Assembly (NCBI RefSeq): GCF_036181745.1
Contig: NZ_CP108080.1
Span: forward strand, 248,001 to 312,000
Length of the DNA stretch: 64,000 nt
Direction: 5' to 3'
Origin: Streptomyces sp. NBC_00259
GTDB lineage: Bacteria; Actinomycetota; Actinomycetes; Streptomycetales; Streptomycetaceae
This document shows, one piece after another, positions 16,858 to 28,507 of the stretch. The notes below the pieces were generated by a model. That model searched no databases, was not told the DNA's origin, and saw nothing but the letters and a program-made list of their open reading frames with translations. The first letter of the stretch is position 1. Each line of letters begins with the position of its first letter. A program made the position numbers and the translations under genes.

Positions 16858-18339
16858 ATGCCGTCCCATCTGTTCGCGGACCGCCCCGCCCCGCAGCCGC
16901 CGGGGCGCGGCTCGGTGGACGAGTTGATCTCGCAGACCCGCCGCCTGCGCGGGGACGTGGACGCGGTCCGGCGTGACGCGGTGATGGACGAGGACGACCC
17001 GCAGGGACGCTGGCAGCGGGCACTGTGCGATCTGGCCGTGCATCAGCTCGATGATCTCGGCACGCACTTGGGCCAGCTCAAGGAGGGCATCCCGGCGTCG
17101 GCGGACCTGATCGACGGGCCGGGACCGGAAGAGTTCGGCACCGGCACGGAAGCCTTCGGCACGGAGGAGCCCGGACCGTACGAGCACGTGGCCGAGCACA
17201 CCGGTTCGCTGCTCAGCCGGGTCGGCAGCGCGGAGTGGAATCTACTGACGGACGAGGTCGTCTGGTCGGAGGAGCTGTACCAGATCTTCGGCCGGTCGGC
17301 GGAGAACGGTCCGATGTCGCTGGACGAGCTGCCGTCCATGGTGTTCGCCGAGGACCAGGGGCTGCTCACCGCGATGGTGACGGACTGCCTCATCGACGGA
17401 AGGCCGATCGACGGGGAGTTCCGGATCGTCTGTAGCGACGGCCGGGTCCGCACGCTCCACATGATGGGCGAGCCGGTCCTCGACGCCGACGGCTGCACCG
17501 CGTCGATGTGGGCCGTCTTACGAGACGTCAGCGAGCTGCGCCGCACACAGCGCGCCGTACGCGAATCGCGCGACACGCTCGCCCGTCGACAGCATCTCGA
17601 CCTGACCGAGCGCCGTATCGCGATGGAGATGCAGGAAGCGGTGCTGCCGCCGTGGCGCGGTCCGCTCGCACTCCCCGAGGACGGCCCCACGGCGCTGGAT
17701 CTGGCGGGCCAGTACCTGCCGTCCGCGAGCAGTGCGCTGATCGGCGGCGACTGGTTCGACGCGCTGGAACTCCCGGGCGACCGGATGCTGTTGAGCGTCG
17801 GCGACCTGACCGGCCACGGCGTGACCGCGACGTCCACGATGGCCATGCTGCTCGGCGCCCTGCGCGGGATGGCCGTGGCCGGCATCCGGCCCGGCGCCCT
17901 GATGGGCCATCTCAACCAGCTGCTGGACTCGTCGGCGCAGCCGGCCCTCGGCAGCGCGGTGTGCTGCCACTACGATCCGGACAGCCGGATGCTGTCCTGG
18001 GCGCAGGCGGGACACCCCGCCCCGCTGCTGTTCCGCGGCGGGACGGGGCAGATGCTGACACAGCCGGACGGGGTGCTCCTCGGGGCGACCACCGGAGCCG
18101 AGTACGAGCAGGCGGAGGTCGGGCTGCTGCCCGGGGATCTGCTGGTGTTGCACACGGACGGTCTGACCAGGAGCGCGGGCGCCTACGACGGGTCCGGAGC
18201 GGACCGACTCCTCGCTCTCGCCCCCCGCTTCGACGCCTCCCGGAGCGCACAGGAGTGCGTGCGGTTGATCGTCGAAGAGTTCGGTGGGAACGAGCGTCAG
18301 GACGACGCCTGCGTGATGGTCGCCAGGATCAGCGGCTAG
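16858..18339 (+). CDS. PAS domain / SpoIIE-type PP2C serine phosphatase, TTA-containing
   Basis: The protein has 493 residues. Residues 1-85 are a charged helical lead. About 110-225 form a PAS domain (SAEWNLLTDEVVWSEELYQI, then a PAC-like DGRVRTLHMMGEPV). Residues 265-490 are a PP2C phosphatase of the SpoIIE/RsbU type with metal ligands in GGDWFD, GDLTGHG, LHTDGL and RQDDA. Such enzymes dephosphorylate anti-anti-sigma factors in response to a PAS-sensed signal. GGAG lies about seven bases before the ATG at 16858. Codon 221 (17518-17520) is TTA, so translation should depend on the bldA tRNA. No partner kinase is adjacent. Confidence 0.9.
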   Translation: MPSHLFADRPAPQPPGRGSVDELISQTRRLRGDVDAVRRDAVMDEDDPQGRWQRALCDLAVHQLDDLGTHLGQLKEGIPASADLIDGPGPEEFGTGTEAFGTEEPGPYEHVAEHTGSLLSRVGSAEWNLLTDEVVWSEELYQIFGRSAENGPMSLDELPSMVFAEDQGLLTAMVTDCLIDGRPIDGEFRIVCSDGRVRTLHMMGEPVLDADGCTASMWAVLRDVSELRRTQRAVRESRDTLARRQHLDLTERRIAMEMQEAVLPPWRGPLALPEDGPTALDLAGQYLPSASSALIGGDWFDALELPGDRMLLSVGDLTGHGVTATSTMAMLLGALRGMAVAGIRPGALMGHLNQLLDSSAQPALGSAVCCHYDPDSRMLSWAQAGHPAPLLFRGGTGQMLTQPDGVLLGATTGAEYEQAEVGLLPGDLLVLHTDGLTRSAGAYDGSGADRLLALAPRFDASRSAQECVRLIVEEFGGNERQDDACVMVARISG

Positions 18340-18354
18340 GGGGACACCCCCTAG
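18336..18354. terminator. short hairpin over the phosphatase stop codon
   Basis: CTAGGGGG-ACA-CCCCCTAG is a perfect 8-base inverted repeat that begins at the stop codon of the phosphatase gene. It lies between convergent genes and is a likely terminator, although there is no T-tract. Confidence 0.5.
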
Positions 18355-18470
18355 ACCGGACAGACCCGTGGTTCCCGGGCAGGCGGCGCTTCCGGGCTCC
18401 TGCTCAGCTCTCCGTGTCGATTACGTGCGTGAAGGCGTGCATACCCTGGGTTCCGGCGTGTTGGGTGCCT

Positions 18471-19964
18471 TCAGATCTCCCTGTTCCGCGAGCGCTTGGT
18501 CGGGCTGTTGGGCAGGGCGATCTGGATCTCCTCGCGGAGGTCCTCGATCTTCGCGTAGCCGGAGTACTGTCCGGTGAGCCGGTACATCTCACGCAGCCGG
18601 TCCCAGGTGCGGTGCGACGAGGTCTCCCCCATCGACACCAGCGCCAGCCGGGCGTACCGGTCGGCCTGCTCCGGGTCGTCGGCGATGAAGCAGGCCGACG
18701 CCATGGAGATGTAGTCGAAGATCTTCGACCGCTGGCGGCCGCCCTCCCGCAGTTGCAGCGCCTGCCTGGCGTGGCGCTGTGCGGTGTTCGCGGCGGCGGG
18801 CTCGTGCTCGGCGAGGGTGCGGTAGGCGAGGGCCTGCATACCGTGCAGGTCCGCCTCGTCGAACATCTGCATCCAGCTGGGCGGTGGCACATCGCCCTTG
18901 TCGGAGACGAAGAGCTCCTCGGCCTCGCCGAGGGTGCGGCGCATGGCCTGGCCGCGGCCCATGGCGGCCTGTGCCCAGGCCTCGATGGTGCGCAGCATCG
19001 CGTAGGTACGCGGCAGGATCTCCTCGCCCGAGCCGGTCTTGGCGAGCTTCATCAGGTCGAGGGCGTCGTCCGGGCGGCCGAGATGCACCATCTGGCGGGC
19101 GGCCCGGGAGAGTGCTTCGCCGGCGCGAGGACGGTCGCCGCCCTCACGGGCCGCGTGGGCGGCGATGACGAAGTACTTCTGTGCGGTGGGTTCGAGGCCG
19201 ACGTCGTGGGACATCCAGCCGGCGAGGACGGCGAGGTTGGCGGCGACGCCCCACAGGCGCCGCTGGAGGTGATCGGGGTGATGGAAGGCGAGCATGCCGC
19301 CCACTTCGTTGAGCTGGCCCACGACCGCCTTGCGCTGGAGCCCGCCACCGCGGGCCGCGTCCCAGGCCCGGAACACTTCGACGGAGCGTTCCAGTGCCTC
19401 GATCTCCTGCGACCCGATGGGGGCGGCCTCATAGCGGTCGAACCCAGCGGGGTCGGCGTGCAGGGGGTCGTGGAGGCGAGGGGCGTCGGAGGCGAGTGCG
19501 GGGTCGGATTGCAGCCAGTCGTGCATGGCGCTGCTGAGTGCGGAGCCTGCGGCGAGCGCGGCGCCCGCGCCCACCAAGCCGCGTCGGTTGAGCATGAGGT
19601 CCATTCCCGTGAATTCGGTGAGGACCGCCGCCGTACGTTCGGGCGCCCAGGGCAGGCCGTCGGGGTTCTTGGTACCGCCGACGTCCCGCCTTTTTCCCGT
19701 GCGTCCGTGCCGTACGAACCCGAGGTCCTCGATGGTCACGACACGGCCGAGTCGCTCGGTGAACAAAGCTGCCAGCACTCTGGGCACGGGATCGCGCGGG
19801 GTCTCCCCCATGTCGATCCAGCGCCGGACCCGCGAGGTGTCGGTCGCCAGCTGCGGATGGCCCATGGCCGCCGCCTGCCGGTTCACGAGCCGCGCGAGTT
19901 CGCCCTTGGACCAGCCGGCGAGGCCGAACAGATCTGCCAGGCGGGTGTTGGGTTCTCCGGTCAC
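18471..19964 (-). CDS. NsdA-like TPR transcriptional regulator
   Basis: The 497-residue regulator has an N-terminal DNA-binding region with GWSKGELARLVNRQAAAM and TDTSRVRRWIDMGETPRDPVP (residues 15-60). A hydrophobic stretch, RRGLVGAGAALAAGSAL, lies near residue 128, and a helical TPR-like repeat domain extends to the C-terminus. This architecture and the wording match NsdA, which represses sporulation and antibiotic production in Streptomyces coelicolor. I read it as an NsdA-family paralogue rather than NsdA itself. It is divergent from a phosphotransferase gene and converges on the SpoIIE-type phosphatase. The start at 19964 fixes the helix-turn-helix near the N-terminus. Confidence 0.8.
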   Translation of the reverse strand: MTGEPNTRLADLFGLAGWSKGELARLVNRQAAAMGHPQLATDTSRVRRWIDMGETPRDPVPRVLAALFTERLGRVVTIEDLGFVRHGRTGKRRDVGGTKNPDGLPWAPERTAAVLTEFTGMDLMLNRRGLVGAGAALAAGSALSSAMHDWLQSDPALASDAPRLHDPLHADPAGFDRYEAAPIGSQEIEALERSVEVFRAWDAARGGGLQRKAVVGQLNEVGGMLAFHHPDHLQRRLWGVAANLAVLAGWMSHDVGLEPTAQKYFVIAAHAAREGGDRPRAGEALSRAARQMVHLGRPDDALDLMKLAKTGSGEEILPRTYAMLRTIEAWAQAAMGRGQAMRRTLGEAEELFVSDKGDVPPPSWMQMFDEADLHGMQALAYRTLAEHEPAAANTAQRHARQALQLREGGRQRSKIFDYISMASACFIADDPEQADRYARLALVSMGETSSHRTWDRLREMYRLTGQYSGYAKIEDLREEIQIALPNSPTKRSRNREI

Positions 19965-19991
19965 GTCAAGCCCCCAGGTTCTCGGCTGAGT

Positions 19992-20055
19992 TGACAGTAA
20001 CCCCCTGTCAGATGCGTTGCGACTATTCGCCAGGGTTCGCCAGGGTCCGCCAGAT
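19992..20055. promoter_or_regulatory. repeats in the divergent nsdA-like / phosphotransferase control region
   Basis: TGACAG-N7-CTGTCA (19992-20010) is followed by the tandem decamers TTCGCCAGGG (20026-20035), TTCGCCAGGG (20036-20045) and a diverged TCCGCCAGAT (20046-20055). They lie between two divergent genes, closer to the regulator, and could be binding sites. The sequence TTGACA at 19991 has no -10 partner that I trust. Confidence 0.4.
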
Positions 20056-20196
20056 GGTGTGCCACCCGCGATCCGGTGTCAGGTAGGAACGCGCCACCCC
20101 GCCCCGGGACCCGAGAGCATTCCCCAGGGTGCCGAAGGCTTCCGGGGCAGGGCCGCGCACATGACTTGCCGGCACACGAAGGGATCTGTATCTCCC

Positions 20197-21315
20197 ATGT
20201 ACACAGCATCGTCCTCCGTGTCCGCCCCGCCCCGCCCGCAGCGTTCCCTGCAGGCCGGCGGCGGGCCGTTTCTCGATCCCTCCCCCACCGGCCGGGCCCG
20301 GCGGTGGCCGGGGGCGGTCGGTCAACCGCTCAGCGGGCGAATCGACTTGTCAGGCCCTCAGGGCGCGCAGCTGCGGATGGCGATCGCGTCCGTGCACCGC
20401 ATCTGTCCGGAGTTCAATCCGGTCCAGGTGCTGCGCAGGAGCGGCCGCTCGGTGCTCCTGGTCGGTACGACGGGACGCACCACGGCCGTGGCCAAGTGCT
20501 TACTGGATCAGTCGCCGGTGTGGACCGAGCGGTTCAGGCACGAAATAGCTGCATATCGTGCGTTCGTCCGGCACCGCCCGCCGGTGCGTGTGCCTCGGCT
20601 CATCGCCGCGGACCCGGACAACTGCACGCTCGTCGTCGAGCGGATGCCGGGCCGTCCGGCGGCCCTCGCCCGGCACCCTTCCGAGGCTCCGCCGCGTGCG
20701 GACGTCCGGGCGGCGCTGGGAGCGATCGTCCGGCTCAACTCGTGGCGACCGCCGGCCGGAATGTTCGACGCACCGCTGGACTACGCGTCGCGGATCGCCC
20801 GTTACCACGAGCTGGGGCTGTTCACGGACCGTGATCTCGGCGATCTGCAGAAGCTGCTGCACGGACTGGCGCATACGGGCGGCCGGCAGGGCGTGGGCCA
20901 GTTCTGTCACGGTGACGCGCTGCTGTCGAACATCCTGCTGGCGCCGACGGGTCCGGTGCTGGTCGACTGGGAGCACGCGGGCTGGTATCTGCCGGGCTAC
21001 GACCTCGCGACGCTCTGGGCCGTCCTGGGCGACGCCCCGGTGACGCGGCGCCAGATCAGCCAGCTGGCACAGCAGTCGGGTCCCGCGACGCGGGACGCGT
21101 TCCTGGTGAACCTGATGCTGGTGCTCACCCGGGAGATCCGGACGTACGAGACCGCGGTGCAGCGGACCATGCGGGACGCGGCTCCGGCCGGGACCGTACA
21201 GCCCCAGCACGGAGCGATCTCGTCCGGGGAGGAGCAGCGGCTGCTGTTGCGGCGGCTGCACGATGACTGCGCGCTGGCACGGCGGGCCGTGCGCGCTGCG
21301 GTCGGCACTCGCTGA
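20197..21315 (+). CDS. aminoglycoside-phosphotransferase-fold protein, TTA-containing
   Basis: The protein has 372 residues. The first 55 are low-complexity. After that a protein-kinase-like fold is visible: TAVAKCLLD carries the ATP-binding lysine, the catalytic motif is CHGDALLSN (HGD-x4-N), and the metal-binding motif is VDWEHAG in place of DFG. The family phosphorylates small molecules. Resistance to an aminoglycoside is possible but not implied. Codon 102 (20500-20502) is TTA, making bldA dependence likely. It is divergent from the NsdA-like gene. The ATG at 20197 has AAGGGA about 13 bases upstream, which is long spacing; other starts extend into the control region. Confidence 0.8.
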   Translation: MYTASSSVSAPPRPQRSLQAGGGPFLDPSPTGRARRWPGAVGQPLSGRIDLSGPQGAQLRMAIASVHRICPEFNPVQVLRRSGRSVLLVGTTGRTTAVAKCLLDQSPVWTERFRHEIAAYRAFVRHRPPVRVPRLIAADPDNCTLVVERMPGRPAALARHPSEAPPRADVRAALGAIVRLNSWRPPAGMFDAPLDYASRIARYHELGLFTDRDLGDLQKLLHGLAHTGGRQGVGQFCHGDALLSNILLAPTGPVLVDWEHAGWYLPGYDLATLWAVLGDAPVTRRQISQLAQQSGPATRDAFLVNLMLVLTREIRTYETAVQRTMRDAAPAGTVQPQHGAISSGEEQRLLLRRLHDDCALARRAVRAAVGTR

Positions 21316-21384
21316 CCGTCAACGGCGGCCGGTGGTCCGAAGGGGGCTGGTGCGCCCGGGGGCCGAGCGAGCCGTGAAGGGGGA

Positions 21385-21430
21385 AGAGCGCTGCGCGCCC
21401 AGTGCCGACACACTGGACGCGCAGCGCTCT
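21385..21430. terminator. rho-independent-type terminator hairpin
   Basis: A 20-base inverted repeat (one mismatch) with a six-base loop: AGAGCGCTGCGCGCCCAGTG pairs with 21411-21430. It lies 70 bases after the phosphotransferase stop. The 304-base gap 21316-21619 holds this hairpin, then a second inverted repeat nearer to the next gene; I see no gene in it. Confidence 0.8.
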
Positions 21431-21552
21431 GTTGGTGCCGGCGTGGCTGGTCCGCCGGTGCTTCCGTGACTGGTCCGCCCGGCGGTCGACGAGCCTCGCT
21501 CGGGCGGTTGCCCGGCCTGGGGCCAGGTGTGGGGAGAGCGCGAACGGGGAAC

Positions 21553-21572
21553 CCGAATCCGGTCGCATTCGG
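21553..21572. promoter_or_regulatory. inverted repeat upstream of the universal stress protein gene
   Basis: CCGAAT-N8-ATTCGG lies 47 bases before the ATG at 21620. It is a candidate operator; the match to any known stress-regulator site was not established. Confidence 0.3.
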
Positions 21573-21619
21573 CCGCAGGTCGTGGCCGTGCCTCTCGACC
21601 GGACGGAGACTCACCCCCC

Positions 21620-22510
21620 ATGGCCCGACCCATCACCGTAGGAGTGGACGGATCACCGGAGAGCCTGGCCGCGACGGGCTGGGCGGCTCGTGAAGCCACG
21701 CTCCGCGGGCTCCCCCTCCGTATCGTGCACGCCTGGCTGTGGCAGCCGTTGGACGTGCCGATCGTCCAGGACAGGGAGACGCAGGCACAGTCGGCCGACG
21801 GTGTGGTGCGCCAGGCCCAGGAGTATGTGGCCGAGCGGTACCCGGACCTGCCGGTCGGCGTCGAGGTGGTACCGGACACGGCGGTCTCCGCGCTGCTGAG
21901 CGAGGGCGAGCGCGCCGAGATGCTGGCCCTCGGATCCCGTGGCCACGGCGCGATCGTCGGCTTCCTCCTCGGCTCCTACGGTCAGCAGGTGATCGCCTCG
22001 GCCACGTGCCCCGTCGTCGCCGTCCGTGCCCAGGACGGGGAGGCACAGGATCAGAAGGAGGCGCGGCCGCAGGACGGCGGTGAGATCGTCGTGGGCCAGC
22101 ACGGCTCGCCCGAGGACAGCGCGTCGGCTCTGGGCTTCGCCTTCGAGACCGCGGCCGCGCACGGCGCCACCGTGCGAGCGGTGCGGGCGTGGAGCCTGCC
22201 CTCCCTCTACGCCTACAGCCCGGGGTCGATGCACCTGGCCGACGAGGCGGGCGGGCTGGAACCGTACGAGAAGCAGGCGCTGGAGCAGGCGCTCGCGCCC
22301 TGGCGGGAGCGCTTCCGCCAGGTGCCGGTGAGGGAACACGTCGAGATCGGCAGCGCGGGGCAGGTGCTGCTGTCGGCGTCCGCCCGTGCGCGGCTGCTCG
22401 TGGTCGGCCGCCGGGCTCACCGCTCCCCCGTCGGTGCGCGGATCGGGTCCGTCGCCCATGCGGGGCTGCACCACGCACCCTGCCCCGTGGCGGTCGTACC
22501 GCCGGCCTGA
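21620..22510 (+). CDS. tandem-domain universal stress protein
   Basis: The 296-residue protein has two Usp domains. The first begins RPITVGVDGSPESLAATGWAAREATLRG and ends with the ATP-loop GSRGHGAIVGFLLGSYGQQV plus CPVVAVR. The second starts EIVVGQHGSPEDSASALGFAFETAAAHG and ends LVVGRRAHRSPVGARIGSVAHAGLHH plus CPVAVVP. The first loop keeps the G-x2-G-x9-G(S/T) form used for ATP binding. In actinobacteria such proteins accumulate under hypoxia or stationary stress. It is a lone gene. The ATG at 21620 has ACGGAGAC upstream at long spacing. Confidence 0.93.
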   Translation: MARPITVGVDGSPESLAATGWAAREATLRGLPLRIVHAWLWQPLDVPIVQDRETQAQSADGVVRQAQEYVAERYPDLPVGVEVVPDTAVSALLSEGERAEMLALGSRGHGAIVGFLLGSYGQQVIASATCPVVAVRAQDGEAQDQKEARPQDGGEIVVGQHGSPEDSASALGFAFETAAAHGATVRAVRAWSLPSLYAYSPGSMHLADEAGGLEPYEKQALEQALAPWRERFRQVPVREHVEIGSAGQVLLSASARARLLVVGRRAHRSPVGARIGSVAHAGLHHAPCPVAVVPPA

Positions 22511-22634
22511 TCGCGGCCCGTGCAGCCGCCGCGGGGCGGGCGCGTCGGGCGCGGTGTCTGCGGAGCGATGTCGCGACGGCCCTTTGCGCCATCAAGGGTC
22601 CAAGCGGCGTTGCCGCCGGTCGAGTTGGCTGGGA

Positions 22635-22667
22635 CTTGTGTCGATGGCCGAACAAGCGCTGTCTTGT
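22635..22667. promoter_or_regulatory. three CTTGT/ACAAG half-sites before the ROK gene
   Basis: CTTGT at 22635-22639, ACAAG at 22652-22656 and CTTGT at 22663-22667 form two overlapping inverted repeats (spacers 12 and 6) just before the ROK start. ROK repressors often bind A/T-flanked inverted repeats at their own promoter, so this is a candidate autoregulatory operator. Confidence 0.4.
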
Positions 22668-22687
22668 GAGCGGCGGAAGTCCTCCCT

Positions 22688-23899
22688 ATGGTTTCCGGCA
22701 TGTCTTCGCCGACGGATCCCAGCTCCTCCGCCGTCCCGTACTCGCCCGGTGAGGTGCTCGCGCTGATCAGTTCCGGGGCCGCCGCGACCCGCGCCGACAT
22801 CGCACGGATCACCGGGCTGGCCCGGTCCACGGTGTCCCAGCGGGTGGACGCGCTGATCGCCCACGGCTTCGTCGACGAGGACAACGCCGACGGCGGGTCG
22901 ACGGGCGGAAGGCCCCCGCGCAGGCTCCAGTTGCGCACCGAGGAGCACGCGGTGGCGGGCGTGGACCTCGGAGCCTCGCACTGCCGGGTGGCGCTGATGG
23001 ACGTCGGCGGCGCGATGCTGGCCACGCGGGAGGATCCGCTGTCGATCGCGGACGGGCCCGACGTGGTGCTGCGTCATGTGGAGCGCACCATGCACACGCT
23101 GCTCGGGGAGGCGGGCCGCGAGGCGGGGACGTTGCGGTCGATCGGCGTGGGGGTGCCGGGTCCTGTCGAGTTCTCGACGGGCCGCCCGGTGGACCCGCCG
23201 ATCATGCCGGGCTGGCACCAGTACCCGATCCCGGAGTTCTTCGCGGCGGGCTTCGGTGTCCGCGCGCTGGTCGACAACGACGTCAACGTGATGGCGCTGG
23301 GCGAGCAGCGCCGTGCCTTCCCCGACACCCGTTTCCTGCTGTATCTGAAGGTGGGGACGGGCATCGGCTGCGGAATCATCGCGGACGGACGACTGCACCG
23401 TGGTGCGCGGGGCTGCGCCGGCGACATCGGGCACATCCGGGTCGGCGACCAGGAGGAGGAGTGCCGCTGCGGCAACTCCGGTTGTCTGGAGGCCGTCGCG
23501 GGCGGGGCCGCGCTGGCGGGGAGGCTGGCCGGACTCGGGCTGGAGGCGGCGTCGGGCAGCGATGTCGTCCGGCTGGTGAAGTCGGGCAACCGGGAAGCGG
23601 TCCGGATGGTGCGCGAGGCGGGGCGGGCGGTCGGCGAGGTGCTGGCGGGGCTGGTCAACTTCTTCAATCCGGACACGGTGGTGGTGGGCGGCGCCCTGGC
23701 CGCCGTACACGATCAGTTGCTGGCCGGCGTACGGGAGGCGGTGTACCGGCGGTCGCATCCCCTGGCGACGCATGTGCTGCGGATCGAGCCGAGCCGTACG
23801 GGTGAGAACGCGGCGGCGGTGGGTGCGGGGATCCTGGCGATCGAGCACGCCCTGTCGCCCGCTCAGGTGGACGGGCAACTGGCGAGGGCGATGGCCTGA
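22688..23899 (+). CDS. ROK-family transcriptional regulator / sugar kinase-like protein
   Basis: The 403-residue protein has an N-terminal winged helix (ALISSGAAATRADIARITGLARSTVSQRVDALIAHGFV). An ASKHA kinase fold follows: VAGVDLGASHCRVALMD, LVDNDVNVMALGE, then the ROK signature with GHIRVGDQEEECRCGNSGC, whose CxCGxxGC cysteines and His bind zinc. The combination is that of ROK repressors that respond to a sugar or its phosphate. No sugar-uptake genes are adjacent, so the target is unclear. ATG at 22688 has CGGAAG upstream; an ATG at 22700 is a possible alternative. Confidence 0.9.
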   Translation: MVSGMSSPTDPSSSAVPYSPGEVLALISSGAAATRADIARITGLARSTVSQRVDALIAHGFVDEDNADGGSTGGRPPRRLQLRTEEHAVAGVDLGASHCRVALMDVGGAMLATREDPLSIADGPDVVLRHVERTMHTLLGEAGREAGTLRSIGVGVPGPVEFSTGRPVDPPIMPGWHQYPIPEFFAAGFGVRALVDNDVNVMALGEQRRAFPDTRFLLYLKVGTGIGCGIIADGRLHRGARGCAGDIGHIRVGDQEEECRCGNSGCLEAVAGGAALAGRLAGLGLEAASGSDVVRLVKSGNREAVRMVREAGRAVGEVLAGLVNFFNPDTVVVGGALAAVHDQLLAGVREAVYRRSHPLATHVLRIEPSRTGENAAAVGAGILAIEHALSPAQVDGQLARAMA

Positions 23900-23938
23900 C
23901 GGGACGTCACCACGGCCTGCCGCACGGCTCCTCACCGG

Positions 23939-23957
23939 CGCGGCCGACCGGGCCGCG
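23939..23957. terminator. possible weak terminator after the ROK gene
   Basis: CGCGGCC-GACCG-GGCCGCG forms a 7-base stem 40 bases after the stop. There is no T-tract. Confidence 0.35.
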
Positions 23958-24042
23958 TCACGGTCATTGGTCCACGCCACTGACGCACCGCAGGCCGTCG
24001 GCCCCTCGTGCCTGGCGGTGAATTCCGCACCGTTGAGCCTCA

Positions 24043-24071
24043 TTGACGGATCGTCCGGGAGCCGCTACCCC
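24043..24071 (+). promoter_or_regulatory. candidate promoter of the amidase gene
   Basis: TTGACG at 24043-24048 is followed after 17 bases by TACCCC at 24066-24071. The -35 box is good and the -10 lacks its final T, so this is tentative. It lies about 40 bases before the TTG start of the amidase. Confidence 0.3.
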
Positions 24072-24112
24072 TGTACGGGTCCCTCGCGCACCACCCGTCA
24101 CTGGAGGCTGCA

Positions 24113-26053
24113 TTGCAGGCATCCGCCCTCGTACGACCGAGAAGCGCTCGTAGCCGGGGGGCGGTGGTCGCGGCGCTGCTGCTGACCCTGGTCTCGGCCG
24201 CTCCGTCCGCCACCGCGGAGCAGCCCGCGCCGTCCGGGGAACTGCAGCGCGCCTTCGCGGAGGCCGCGGCCGAGTACCGGGTGCCGCAGAGCGTGCTGCT
24301 CGGTGTCTCCTACCTGCAGTCCCGCTGGGACGGGCACGGCGGCGCCCCGAGTGTCACCGGTGGCTACGGCCCGATGCATCTGACGGACGCCAGGACGGCG
24401 CTGGCCGGAGCACCGCACCATTCGCACGGCTCGGAGGACGCCCGCGGGGACGCCGCGCGGGCACCGCGGACGAGCGACGCGACGGCGGTCGAGGACGGTG
24501 GGACGCTGCCCGCGCGGCTGCGGACGCTGGAGCGCGCCGCGCAGCTCACGGGTATCTCCCCCGAGCGGCTGCGCACGAGCCCCGCCGCGAACGTCCGTGG
24601 CGGGGCAGCCCTGCTCGCGGCCGCGCAGAAGCGTCTCGGCGGGCAGCCGAGCGATGACCCTGCGGACTGGTACGGGGCGGTGGCGCGGTTCTCCGGCGCC
24701 GACGACTCGGCGACCGCGAAGACGTACGCCGACGATGTGTACGACGTCATCCGCTCGGGCCAGAGCCGGACCACCGACAGCGGCCAGCGGGTGGCACTGC
24801 CGGCTGACGCCGGGCTGCGGCCGGACACGGCGACGGCCGACGGCCTCGGCCTGCGGACCGTCGACCAGGGGCTGACGGAGTGTCCGCGGTCCGTGGCGTG
24901 CGAGTGGATCCCGGCTCCGTACAAGGAGTTCGGCGCGGGCGACTACGGCAACCACGACAAGGGGAACCGTCCCGCGTCGCAGGCGGTCGAGTACATCGTC
25001 ATCCATGACACCGAGGCGACCTGGGACACCACGCTCCAGCTGGTCCAGAACCCGGAGTACGTCTCGTGGCAGTACTCGCTGCGCTCCTCCGACGGGCATG
25101 TGGCGCAGCATCTGCGGCTGAAGGACGTCGGCTGGCACGCGGGCAACTGGTACGTCAACGCCAAGTCGGTCGGCCTGGAGCACGAGGGGTTCCTCGTCAG
25201 TCCCGACGCCTGGTACACGGAGGCGATGTACCGCAGCTCCGCCCGGCTGGTGCGCTATCTCGCCAAGCGCTACGACATCCCGCTGGACCGGCAGCACATC
25301 ATCGGCCACGACAACGTGCCGGGCACGCTGCCCTCGACCATTGCCGGGATGCACACCGACCCGGGTCCGTACTGGGACTGGGCGCACTACTTCAACCTGC
25401 TGGGGCGGCCGCTCGTCCCGACCGCGGGCCCTGGCGCGTCCGTGGTGACGATCCGCCCGGACTACGACGACCACCGGCCGGTGTACACGAGCTGCGAGAA
25501 GCCCGGGGACACCTGCCCGGCGCACGGTTCGGGGGCGGTGCGGCTGCACACCGCGCCGAACGAGACGGCTCCGCTGGTCAGGGACGCCGGGCTGCGGCCG
25601 GGTGGCGAGGACTCCACGAACGGGGTCAACGACACGGGGGCACGGGCCTCGACGGGCCAGCAGTACGCGGTGGCGGAGCGGCGCGGTGACTGGACGGCCA
25701 TCTGGTACCTGGGCCAGAAGGCGTGGTTCCACAATCCGCGCAAGGAGCCGACCGCGGTGGGCGCACGGGCATCGGTCGTCGCCCCGCGCGAGGGCCTGAC
25801 GGAGGTGCCGGTGTACGGGCGGGCCTATCCGGAGGCCTCGGCGTACCCGGCGGGCGTGCCGGTGCAGGCGGTGACACCGCTGCCGTACAAGCTGTCGGCG
25901 GGGCAGGAGTACGTGACCGGGGGGCGGACTCCGGGCGAGTACTACTGGGCGACGACGTTCGACTCCTCCCACCACACGGTCGTTCGTGGCAAGGAGATGT
26001 ACTACGAGATCCAGTTCGGGCACCGGGTCGCCTTCGTGAAGGCTGCGGACGTG

Positions 26054-26071
<18 letters not shown>
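24113..26071 (+). CDS. secreted N-acetylmuramoyl-L-alanine amidase (Amidase_2)
   Basis: The 652-residue exported protein has a signal peptide ending PSATAE near residue 36. Residues 40-220 are a helical, goose-lysozyme-like segment (LLGVSYLQSRWDGHGG). About 290-430 is the Amidase_2 domain, with zinc ligands in YIVIHDTEATW and in GMHTDPGPYWDW, plus HIIGHDNVP. The rest is an SH3-like C-terminus (QYAVAERRGDWTAIWYLGQKAWFHN). It should cleave the lactyl-amide bond of peptidoglycan during growth or lysis. The start is TTG, decided by GGAGG five bases upstream. The N-terminal helical domain may aid substrate binding; no second catalytic Glu was confirmed. Confidence 0.9.
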
Positions 26072-28506
<2,435 letters not shown>

Positions 28507-28507
28507 G

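Noticed and set aside
14012..17023. A 1003-codon minus-strand frame across dehydrogenase, kinase and P450
   Set aside because: Arg/Pro/Gly-rich shadow with no motif; the plus-strand genes are certain.
17508..19994. An 828-codon plus-strand frame across the phosphatase end and the NsdA-like gene
   Set aside because: It overlaps two well-supported genes in other frames and shows no motifs.
20197..21315. Reading the phosphotransferase as an aminoglycoside resistance gene
   Set aside because: Only the general fold is visible; no resistance-specific features or antibiotic genes are nearby.
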